A stretch of 62,954 nucleotides of DNA. Origin: Basidiobolus meristosporus CBS 931.73. Lineage: Eukaryota; Basidiobolomycota; Basidiobolomycetes; Basidiobolales; Basidiobolaceae. The first letter of the stretch is position 1; the number at the start of each line of letters is the position of its first letter. The stretch is from positions 1-62,954 of the forward strand of contig MCFE01000522.1 in assembly GCA_002104905.1 (NCBI GenBank). The letters run 5' to 3'. Both the position numbers and the translations under genes were made by a program. Below, in pieces: positions 54,901-62,954 of this stretch. The notes under the pieces were generated by a model. The model was given only the letters and a program-made list of their open reading frames with translations. It had not been told where the DNA came from and made no database searches.

Positions 54901-55924
54901 TTCCTTCACAGCTTCTAAGGTTTACTTTGATAGTTCCTTCTCCCACTGCATCAAGTGTTCTATTGTCACCCATGAAGACCTTCTTAATTGGAATTTCTTG
55001 ATATTGGGTAAAAAGTTCTTTTTGGTGTGTAAAGTGTTGAGATGCTCCAGAGTCAATATACCACATCTGAGAATCCTTGTTTGTTGTCATATTTAGTGCA
55101 GATATGAATAGTCTATCTGCAGTTGTTGCAGCATTTCCATATTTAGGCTTCTTTTGCTGATTATCTTTCTTTTTGAGACACCAGTCTGATGTGTGTCCTT
55201 TCCTTTTGCAGTAGTTACAAAACAGGTTGCTGTTGCCTTTGTAGGGTCTTGGGTACCTTCTTTGTTGGTTATCATTGCTTATTAAAGCATTTTCTTCTTC
55301 CTTCTTATTGGCACTTGATTTTCTTAATTCTTCATCCAGGAGCCTTCCATATACATATTTAAGGTCAAATCTCAGTTCTGGACTCTAGGGCTGATACAAG
55401 GCCCTGAAACCTGTCTGTCAGGCTATTCATAATGGTAACTATCACATCCTCATCAGTAGTTGGTATGCCCACAGATTCCATCTCATCTACCAGCAGGGTA
55501 ATTCTGTTAGTTAGATTTTTCATTTCTTCTGCTGACAGCATCTTTGTAGTAAAGGATTTTTGTCTCAGATACACTTACTTAGCAGCTGAACATGACTGGT
55601 AGGTGTCTTCTAATGCCTTCCAGGCATTTTTTTGCTGTTTTTGTGCTTGAGCATTGAATTAGCAATTTGTCCTTAACATTAAGGCAAATGCAGTTAAAGG
55701 CACTTTGTTTGTTCTTCTGGTACTTTAAGGCTTCCTCTCCCACGTTTTTAGGAGGGCATTCTTCTCCCATGACAATATCCCAAAGGCCTTTTTCTTGTAG
55801 CAGCATCTTCATCTTCACCATCCACACTTGGTAGTTATATCCATCCAACTTTTCAGCAGAGGGAAGAATTCCAGTAATAGCCGTAGTAGACATTGCAGAG
55901 AGTGACAGTTTAGGGCTCATAACC
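51941..55924 (-). pseudogene. Copia A2 gag-pol (several frameshifts)
   Basis: Read from 55920: MSPKLSLSAMSTTAITG begins at the ATG inside the primer site. Gag follows, with frameshifts near 55580 and 55370 and a knuckle CFVTTAK... in the wrong frame near 55230. Protease is YIDSGASQHFTH (near 55050). GAG-pre-integrase is MLWHRRFGHINFDYL (near 54650). The integrase is intact up to a one-base deletion near 54283 just before the catalytic SDNG codons. A stop lies near 53880. RT (53229-52768, LALYVDDLIIATNN) is separated by a stop from the RT end and RNase H (52731-51952: DADCGQNLEDRRSTTGY, ALSTTEAEYMAAC). At least five lesions, but all domains are present. Confidence 0.85.
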
Positions 55925-56272
55925 TGTTGTAAGAGTTTGGAGATATTAGAAGTGATTTGGAGAACAAGTAGATTATATGGTTTTCACTTAATGATTTATT
56001 GAATGTAAAAGTAGTATTTATACTTTTACCTGGTCTTGGCATTACAGACAAGTAGAATAGGTTAAGGAAGGTCCCAAGAACATGTGTGCAAAGTTTGGGG
56101 CTGTTTGGACAACTTTGAGAATTTTCATGTTCTGGGTACCTGGTATTTTGGTGAAAATATTCTAAATAAATCCCAACAAGGAATTTGGTCAGTATTCTCT
56201 AGGATTTGAAGGTAATGATCTAAGTGACTAAGCTAGGTGAATATTTAGGTGGAAATACAAATTTTTACAACA
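55925..56272 (-). repeat. Copia A2 5' LTR
   Basis: TGTTGTAAGAGTTTGGAGAT to ATTTTTACAACA on the plus strand. The reversed primer site GGGCTCATAACC lies at 55913-55924. Confidence 0.88.
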
Positions 56273-56459
56273 GTTCAAGCAGCCCCAAACTTTGCACACA
56301 TGTTCTTGGGTCCATTCTAAGTCTACTCCACATGTTTTCATGCCATGACCATGTAAAAGCATAAATACTGCTTTTACATGCAATAAATCAATAAGTGAAA
56401 ATCACATAATCTACATGTTCTCCCAATCACTTCCAATATCTCCAAGACTCTTATAACAG
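56273..56459 (+). repeat. Copia A LTR fragment with a variant hairpin
   Basis: The last 187 bases of a plus-strand family A LTR, from CAGCCCCAAACTTTGCACAC to CTCTTATAACA. Its TATA hairpin has 12-base arms, CATGTAAAAGCA (56350-56361) and TGCTTTTACATG (56369-56380), with a T-to-C change in one arm matched by A-to-G in the other. No element interior follows. Confidence 0.82.
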
Positions 56460-56798
56460 GCATGAGTCAACAACATACTTGCTAATACAGGTGGTGGTGT
56501 CATGACACTCACCTGCTGGTCTTCCACCAAAGCTACTGCATTTGCTAAATGCTCATTGGCCTGAGCATTATTGCCAGCTTCTAGCTCTGCTGAGATTCCC
56601 ATTTGCCTACCTGACTGAAAGCCTGAGGAGTCTACATTTTACCTTCAGTGGGCACACTTTCCACAGGGCTTTTATGGATGTAGCCCTGCTTGTTACAATG
56701 GATGGCAAAGCAAGCTGTTGTCCATCTATTCTTCTGCTGCTGTAAGTAATAGGGTTTGGTAAGGAAGCAGACAACTTTGCTTTATTTTTTGGTGGCAT
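56460..56798 (-). pseudogene. Unidentified ORF remnant (minus) beside the Plavaka-like region
   Basis: ATG at 56796-56798 opens MPPKNKAKLSASLPNPITYS, about 63 codons to a stop near 56607. A second frame then reads MGISAELEAGNNAQANEHLA and ALVEDQQVSVM to about 56460, where the copia LTR cuts it. The MPPK-type basic start and Ala/Glu-rich continuation look like a real protein joined by a small indel or a short intron. I do not recognise it. Confidence 0.4.
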
Positions 56799-57067
56799 AT
56801 ATATGGGAGTAAGTCAGTCCAAAGGAGAAATTTTGGTACATATGCATGTGTATGTGGTGTCAAAATTCTACAATGCTTACTATGGCAGGTCATCATCTAA
56901 TCTGGCATCCATGTAAGTGCAATGTCACAAATAAAAGACTGGCGTAAATTCATATGAATGTTGACAAAAAAGTGATATAATAGAGTTACATTGCTCAGTA
57001 TCAAACTAATACCCTATGAAGAAGGCTACATTAATTCAATGCCATAAGAGAAGAGAAAAAAGACCAT

Positions 57068-57941
57068 GTGGCTATTATAGCAAGCCTCTCAGCCATGAAG
57101 CATGCAGACAGAATAGGAAGTATTACAAAGATCACAGGCAGTGTTTTGCCACACAAGCTGTATTTTATCACTCATCAATCACTACTCTATGAACAATATC
57201 TTGCTAGCCACTTGATACTTCTAAAACAGCACCTGGCTATACTTGTAACCTTGCACAAACTGAGTCAGGTGAGTTTGTGGCACCATTAGGCTCACCTCAG
57301 CATTCTGAATATGGCATGCAGAATGATAGCTTTGAAGAAGAAAGCTCACTGATGGATTGTGAGCCTATCTCCCCCAACAAAGTACCCTGTATGAGCCTGC
57401 CAAAATCCCAATCTGTAATTAAACAACAATCACAGAAAAAAGTGCCATGGATACTTTCTGGAGCCAAGTGAGCCTGGTAATCTGCCTACTGGTGAATGAT
57501 GTGATATTGTGGCTAGAGAAGTGGCATGTTTCCACAAATATCAGTGATGGGGCTTTGAGGATATATTACTACTTTTTGCAAAAATCACTCTGGGATGCAA
57601 CTTACCATGTACATGATACAAATGGACAGCTGTCATGTGACTGGCAACATATGACCCAGAGACCATTCTGCTGCCAGCATGTGTCAACAGTTGCATGACA
57701 TTCATATCAAAGAATGCCACCATTGCACAGTGTCCAACTTGTCAGGAATCCACCACCATAGGAGGAAAACACTGTTCACACTCTGGATATTTTCCATTAA
57801 TATCCCATTTAAAGAAGCTTATGCAGTCCAACAAGTATTGTGAAGCTATCAAGTACAGCAGTCAGTATCAATCAAGTGCAAATATTTCCAATATTTTTGA
57901 TGATAAATATTATCAACAACTAAGAAGCAAGGCCTACCTTG
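57068..57941 (+). pseudogene. CACTA/Plavaka-type transposase N-terminal remnant
   Basis: Several short frames together resemble the N-terminal part of Tnp2/Plavaka-type transposases common in fungi. The clearest lies at 57695-57949: IAQCPTCQESTTIGGKHCSH (zinc CxxC), GYFPLISHLKKLMQSNKYCE and NIFDDKYYQQLR match the CPxC, Y.PL...L..L and fDg.hYq.L pattern. Upstream, LLVNDVILWLEKWHVSTNIS (57477-57537) may be the preceding helical segment in another frame. The catalytic part is absent because copia A1 starts at 57942. No terminal repeats are seen. Introns or frameshifts would explain the frame changes. Confidence 0.55.
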
Positions 57942-58291
57942 TGTTGTAAAAATTCGTATTTTCCACCTAAATATTCACCTAACTTAGTCACTTAGATCAT
58001 CACCTTCAAATCCTAGAGAATACTGACCAAATTCCTTGTCGGGATTTACTTAGAATATTTTCACCAAAATACCAGGTACCCAGAACATGAAAATTCTCAA
58101 AGTTGTCCAAACAGCCCCAAACTTTGCACACATGTTCTTGGGACCTTCCTTAACCTATTCTACGTGTTTGTAATGCCAAGACCATGTAAAAGTATAAATA
58201 CTACTTTTACATTCAATAAATCATTAAGTGAAAACCACATAATCTACTTGTTCTCCCAATCACTTCCAATATCTCCAAGACTCTTACAACA
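57942..58291 (+). repeat. Copia A1 5' LTR
   Basis: TGTTGTAAAAATTCGTATTT to GACTCTTACAACA, with a TATA-centred hairpin at 58184-58212 and AATAAA at 58215-58220. This is the best reference LTR for family A in the window. Confidence 0.92.
58184..58212 (+). promoter_or_regulatory. Copia A LTR hairpin around the TATA-like box
   Basis: ATGTAAAAGTA (58184-58194) and TACTTTTACAT (58202-58212) pair perfectly over 11 bases around the loop TAAATAC. The TATAAATA box spans the stem-loop boundary. AATAAA follows three bases on, so both transcription start and polyadenylation signals sit next to the hairpin. Confidence 0.7.
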
Positions 58292-58304
58292 GGTTATGAG
58301 CCCC
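58292..58304 (+). promoter_or_regulatory. Copia A1 primer-binding site overlapping the gag start
   Basis: GGTTATGAGCCCC. Its ATG (58296-58298) is in frame with gag (MSPELSLSAMSTTAITG). The site complements the anticodon arm of initiator tRNA-Met, whose CAU anticodon pairs with this ATG. Confidence 0.8.
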
Positions 58305-61300
58305 GAGCTGTCACTCTCTGCAATGTCTACTACTGCTATTACTGGAATTTTTCCCTCTGCTGAAAAGTTGGATGGATCTAACTACCAAGTGTGGAAGGTG
58401 AAGATGAAGATGCTGCTACAAGAAAGAGGCCTTTGGGATATTGTCATGGGAGAAGAATGCCCTCCTAAAAACGTGGGAGAGGAAGCCTTGAAGTACCAGA
58501 AGAAAGAACAAAGTGCCTTTAACTGCATTTGCCTTAATGTCAAGGACAAATTGCTAATTCAATGCTCAAGAGCAAAAACGGCAAAGAATGCCTGGAAAGC
58601 ATTAGAAGACACCTACCAGTCATGTTCAGCTGCCAAGAAAATGTATCTGAGAAGAAAATTCTTTACTACAAAGATGCTGCCAGGAGAAGAAATGAAAAAT
58701 CTAATTAACAGAATTACCCTGCTGGTAGATGAGATGGAATCTGTGGGCGTACCAACTACTGATGAGGATGTGATAGTTACCATCCTGAATAGCCTGACAG
58801 ACAAGTTTCAGGGCCTTGTATCAGCCCTAGAGTCCAGAACTGAAGATTTGACCTTAAATTACGTATATGGAAGGCTCCTGGATGAAGAATTAAGAAAATC
58901 AAGCGCCAATAAGAAGGAAGAAGAAAATGCTTTAATAAGCAATGATAACCAACAAAGGAGGTACCCAAGACCCTACAAAGGCAACAGCAACCTATTTTGC
59001 AACTACTGCCAAAGGAAAGGACACACATCAGACCGATGTTTCAAAAAGAGAGATTATCAGCAAAAGAAGCCTGAATATGGAAATGCTGTAACAACTGAAG
59101 ATAGACTATTCATATCTGCACTAAATATGACCACAAACAAGGATTCTCAGACGTGGTATATTGACTCTGGAGCTTCTCAACACTTTACACACCAAAAAGA
59201 ACTTTTTACCCAATATCAAGAAATTCCAATTAAGAAGGTTTTCATGGGTGACGATAGAACACTTGATGCAGTGGGAGAAGGAACTATCCAAGTAAACCTT
59301 AGAAGCAGTAAAGGAAGCCATACACTGACCTTTAAAGAAGTACTCTATGTACCAGAAATAGCCAAGAACCTACTCTCTGTAAGCAAGGCCACAGCAGAAG
59401 GACTCAGTTTCAGTTTTGACAATTCTGGATGCAGGATCACTGATCAAAATGGTGCCCATATTGCTTCGGGCATCAGAGATCAGAACCTATACAAGTTGAC
59501 TTATATTCCATCATATCTGGAAGCCAATATAAGTAACTTAAATGAAGAAACACCAATGCTTTGGCACAGGAGATTTGGACACATCAATTTTGATTATTTG
59601 CGTAAAATGATCAAAGATCAGCTAATTTCTGGAGTGAAAATTGATCCCCCAGCTATTTTGGAGCACTGTGAAGCCTGCATATATGGGAAACAAGCCAGAC
59701 AACTGTTCAAGAGCTCTGGGTTAATCAAAACTAAGAAAAAATTAGATCTAATTCACTCAGATCTGTGTGGACCTATGCAAAATTTATCCTTAGGCGGGAT
59801 GAAGTATTTAATCACTTTTATTGATGATTATACAAGATACACATGGGTCTACTTCATGGAGAGAAAGGAAGAAGCTCTGTCTAAGCTCAGGGAGTTCAAA
59901 GCCATGGTGGAGAGAGAAACTGGTGAAAAAATCAAGAAAATACGCTCTGACAATGGTGGAGAATATACCTCAAAACTCTTCATCCACTTCTGCAAAATTC
60001 ATGGGATAAAGCAAGAGACTACTGTACCATACTCCCCACAGCAAAATGGAGTAGCAGAACGAGCTAACAGATCAATAATTGATATGGCAAGATCTATGAT
60101 CCATGATCAAAAATTATCCTATGATTTTTGGGCGGAATCAGTTGCCACTGCTGTATACCTTAAAAATAGGAGTTATAACAGAATACTTCGTGATTCTACT
60201 CCATTTGAAGCATGGTATGGATACAGACCAAGTGCAGAACATCTAAGAATATTTGGGTGTACAGCATATGCCAAAAAAACTGGCCGGAAATCAGTCAAAA
60301 TTTGAGCCAAAAAGTGTAAAATGCATATTTTTGGGCTACTGCAATGAGAGTAAGGCATACAGACTCTACAATACCGAAGCAAAGAAGCTGATCAAGTCCA
60401 GGGATGAGTTGTTTGATGAAAATTCAAAATTTTCACAAAAAATGACATCAGATGATGACGAAAATTTGATCTCAAGTCCACCAATTGTCAGGATTGAATC
60501 AGAGCAAAACAATGAAAATTTTTTCACTCCAGAGGACTCTACAACCGTGGTTCAGCCAGAATCAGTGCCCAGGAATATCCCAGAAGTGATCATTCCAGTA
60601 TCAAATGCCCGGAGATCCAATCGGACAAGAAATAGCCCAAATTACTATATCAATGAGGGTACAAACTTAGCCTATGCCTATTCAGTCCATGTTGATGAAC
60701 CCCAGACTGTAAAAGAGGCCCTAAATAGTCCTCAGACAAAGTTTTGGAGATCTGCAATGACTGAGGAATATCAGGCACTGATGGAAAATCAAACTTGGGA
60801 CTTAGTCAAATTACCAATCAACCAAAAATCAATTGGATGCAGATGGGTCTTCAAGACAAAATACAAGGCTGATGGTACAATTGAAAGATACAAAGCAAGA
60901 CTTGTAGCCAAAGGATACTCTCAAACAAAAGGACTTGACTATACTGAGACCTTTGCACCGGTAGCCAAGTTTAATTCCATCAGATTAATATTGGCTATTG
61001 CAGCCAAATATAAGTTTTTTATTCATCAAATGGATGTAAAAACTGCATTTTTGAATGGAGAACTTGATGAGGACGTGTATATGGACCAGCCTGATGGGTT
61101 TGTTGACCAAGATAACCCCCATTTGGTCTGCAAGCTTAAAAAGTCACTATATGGTCTCAAACAATCACCAAGAGCCTGGAATTGCAAGATAGATTCTTAT
61201 TTGGAATCTTTGAGTTTCAAAAGGAGTAATGCTGACTATAGTATATACTATAAGCCAGATAGAGCAAATCCAGTTCTATTAGCTCTATATGTGGATGATC

Positions 61301-62268
61301 TTATTATAGCCGCCAATAACCTAGAAACATTGGAAGAGACTAAATCCAGCCTATCTAAGGAGTTCAAGATGTCCGATCTAGGAGAACTTAGTTACTACTT
61401 AGGGATTAAGTTCTCCATAGACAGAAGTACCCAGACTATTACCCTAAGCCAATCCAAGTATATTCAAGATATACTAAAGAAGTACAAAATGGAAGACTGT
61501 AAACCGGCAGCTACCCCAATGGAGACAAACCTTAACTTGGTCAAAACTCAACCAAATCAAGAGAGCTTGGTGCCATCTGAAAGCCCTGACTTTCCTTATC
61601 AATCTATGGTCGGCAGTCTGATGTATATCATGCTTGGAACACGTCCAGATATCTCATATTCAGTGGGAGTTGTCAGCCAACATAATCAGAATTATGGATC
61701 TGATCATATTGCAGCAGTTAAGCGGATTTTTAGATACCTAAAAGGAACTGCTGATATCTGCTTAAGATACACTTATAAGGATTCAGAACAGGATCTTGTG
61801 GGATACTCTGATGCTGATTGGGGACGAAATTTAGAAGACAGAAGATCCACCACAGGATACACCTTTCTTTACTGTAAAGGAGCCATTTCATGGAATTCAA
61901 GAAAGCAACCAACCGTAGCACTTTCTACTACAGAGGCAGAGTATATGGCAGCCTGTGAAGCTACAAAAGAAGCAATGTGGTTAAGAAAGCTCTTTACAGA
62001 TTTAGGCCTATGTCAAAAAACGCCTATTACTTTATTTCAAGATAATCAAGGATGTATACAATTAGGTAGAAATCCAACTTTTCATGCTAGAACCAAGCAC
62101 ATAGATATTAGACATCATTTCATACGTGAAGCTATAGAGAATAACTTAGTTAGCTTAGTTTACTGTCCTACAGATGAAATGATTGCAGACATATTTACCA
62201 AACCATTAGCTAGAGACAAGTTTGAATATCTTAGGTCAAAATTAGGACTAGTCAGTATGAACATTTAG
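58296..62268 (+). pseudogene. Copia A1 gag-pol polyprotein (one frameshift)
   Basis: First part 58296-60305 (669 codons), second part about 60280-62268 in another frame. An A7 run (60273-60279), A6 or equivalent in other copies, is the only lesion seen. Gag has KLDGSNYQVWKVKMKMLLQE and the knuckle CNYCQRKGHTSDRC from Cys235. Protease WYIDSGASQHFTH has Asp290. GAG-pre-integrase is LWHRRFGHINFDYL, with a zinc His at 424. The integrase DDE is Asp489 (HSDLCGPM), Asp552 (RSDNGGEY) and Glu588 (NGVAERANR), spacing D35E. The second part has RT MDVKTAFLNGELDEDVYMDQ and YVDD (61288-61299), RNase H ADWGRNLEDRRSTTGYTF and ALSTTEAEYMA, and ends at TAG 62266-62268. A Met at 58323 is an alternative start. 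It is the likely source of enzymes for the family, if a sister copy lacks the extra A. Confidence 0.92.
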
Positions 62269-62270
62269 CT

Positions 62271-62279
62271 GAGTGGGAG
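62271..62279 (+). promoter_or_regulatory. Copia A1 polypurine tract
   Basis: GAGTGGGAG directly before the 3' LTR, two bases after the gag-pol stop codon. Confidence 0.8.
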
Positions 62280-62629
62280 TGTTGTAAAAATTTGTATTTT
62301 CCACCTAAATATTCACCTAACTTAGTCACTCAGATCATCACCTTCAAATCCTAGAGAATACTGACCAAATTCCTTGTCGGGATTTACTTAGAATATTTTC
62401 ACCAAAATACCAGGTACCCAGAACATGAAAATTCTCAAAGTTGTCCAAACAGCCCCAAACTTTGCACACATGTTCTTGGGACCTTCCTTAACCTATTCTA
62501 CGTGTTTGTAATGCCAAGACCATGTAAAAGTATAAATACTACTTTTACATTCAATAAATCATTAAGTGAAAACCACATAATCTACTTGTTCTCCAAATCA
62601 CTTCCAATATCTCCAAGACTCTTACAACA
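62280..62629 (+). repeat. Copia A1 3' LTR
   Basis: Differs from the 5' LTR at three positions by eye (TTTGTA for TTCGTA, CACTCAG for CACTTAG, CTCCAAAT for CTCCCAAT). Confidence 0.92.
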
Positions 62630-62954
62630 CAAACCGGCAGCTACCCCAATGGAGACAAACCTTAACTTGGTCAAAACTCAACCAAATCAAGAGAGCTTGG
62701 TGCCATCTGAAAGCCCTGACTTTCCTTATCAATCTATGGTTGGCAGTCTGATGTATATCATGCTTGGAACACGTCCAGATATCTCATATTCAGTGGGAGT
62801 TGTCAGCCAACATAATCAGAATTATGGATCTGATCATATTGCAGCAGTTAAGCGGATTTTTAGATACCTAAAAGGAACTGCTGATATCTGCTTAAGATAC
62901 ACTTATAAGGATTCAGAACAGGATCTTGTGGGATACTCTGATGCTGATTGGGGA
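62630..62954 (+). pseudogene. Copia A9 pol fragment (RT end and RNase H start)
   Basis: Starts at AAACCGGCAGCTACCCCAAT, the codons for KPAATPM, and is nearly identical to 61500-61825 of A1 (about one difference by eye) to the window end at SDADWG. It is open in one frame over this length. The 5' boundary coincides with the end of the A1 3' LTR. It continues outside the window. Confidence 0.85.

Larger units (their letters stand above)
51592..56272 (-). mobile_element. Copia A2, full-length minus-strand element
   Basis: 3' LTR 51592-51940, interior 51941-55924, 5' LTR 55925-56272 (348-349 bp each). Polypurine tract and primer site are in the expected places in reverse. No target duplication is seen (GTAAT on the left, GTTCA on the right). 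The right flank is the middle of a plus-strand family A LTR. Confidence 0.88.
57942..62629 (+). mobile_element. Copia A1, nearly intact family A element
   Basis: 5' LTR 57942-58291, primer site 58292-58304, gag-pol 58296-62268, polypurine tract 62271-62279, 3' LTR 62280-62629. The 350-bp LTRs differ at three positions by eye, so the insertion is young. One extra A in a run at 60273-60279 shifts the frame; otherwise the polyprotein is open. No target duplication (CCTTG on the left, CAAAC on the right). The right flank is itself copia A pol. Confidence 0.93.

Noticed and set aside
51592-56272. A target duplication around copia A2
   Set aside because: GTAAT and GTTCA do not match; the flanks are different broken elements.
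1-62954. CRISPR arrays, rRNA or tRNA genes, host protein genes
   Set aside because: I found no regularly spaced short repeats, no rRNA-like blocks and no open frame with a non-transposon family signature.

Overview
The window is a pile-up of transposable elements. I see no host gene, rRNA or tRNA gene. Four LTR-retrotransposon groups dominate: Ty1/copia family A (about 350-bp LTRs), Ty1/copia family B (about 369-bp LTRs), Ty3/gypsy-type family C (about 367-bp LTRs) and a compact gypsy-like element, E1 (374/386-bp LTRs). A non-autonomous copia-like element (G1), a gypsy-type LTR family D (about 804 bp), a PIF/Harbinger DNA transposon with fold-back derivatives, and remnants of a CACTA/Plavaka-type transposon complete the picture. 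The sequence is AT-rich. The copia primer-binding site GGTTATGAGCCC matches the anticodon arm of initiator tRNA-Met in its fungal (yeast-like, GGGCUCAUAACCC) form rather than the plant or animal GGGCCC form. With the Plavaka-like fragment, this points to a TE-rich fungal genome, possibly a basidiomycete. That assignment is inference.

Layout. 1-4365: old copia LTR and pol remnants; one pol remnant is split by G1 (553-3863, identical LTRs, TATTC target duplication). 4366-6698: copia A5 (minus), interrupted by a solo LTR (6041-6389, GTGCC duplication). 6699-24602: two minus-strand copia A elements (A4, A3) in tandem sharing one central LTR. That LTR was split by E1 (11374-19224, CAAGT duplication) and by a fold-back element (19253-19986). 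E1 was itself split by a Harbinger element (13126-17324), which was entered by a family D LTR (13147-13950). 24603-28353: fragments of copia A8, D-type LTRs and gypsy C3. 28354-31202: a second, truncated Harbinger. 31211-35091 and 35092-44126: gypsy C1 (minus) and C2 (plus) head to head; C2 is split by copia B1 (38611-43295, GGAAC duplication). 44127-47329: copia B2. 47330-51591: small fragments, a solo LTR containing a second fold-back element, two tandem copia B remnants and a third Harbinger piece. 51592-56272: copia A2 (minus). 56273-57941: LTR fragment and Plavaka-like remnants. 57942-62629: copia A1, the best-preserved element, one homopolymer indel from an intact gag-pol. 62630-62954: another copia A pol fragment.

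How the parts work together. Copia A1 encodes gag, protease, integrase, reverse transcriptase and RNase H and is the plausible source of enzymes for G1 and the damaged family A copies. The Harbinger element carries an apparently intact DDE transposase beside a divergent second gene; its termini are shared with the two fold-back elements, which are probably mobilised by it in trans. The nesting gives a relative clock. Coordinates of element ends are by eye and may be off by a few bases where no target duplication fixes them.
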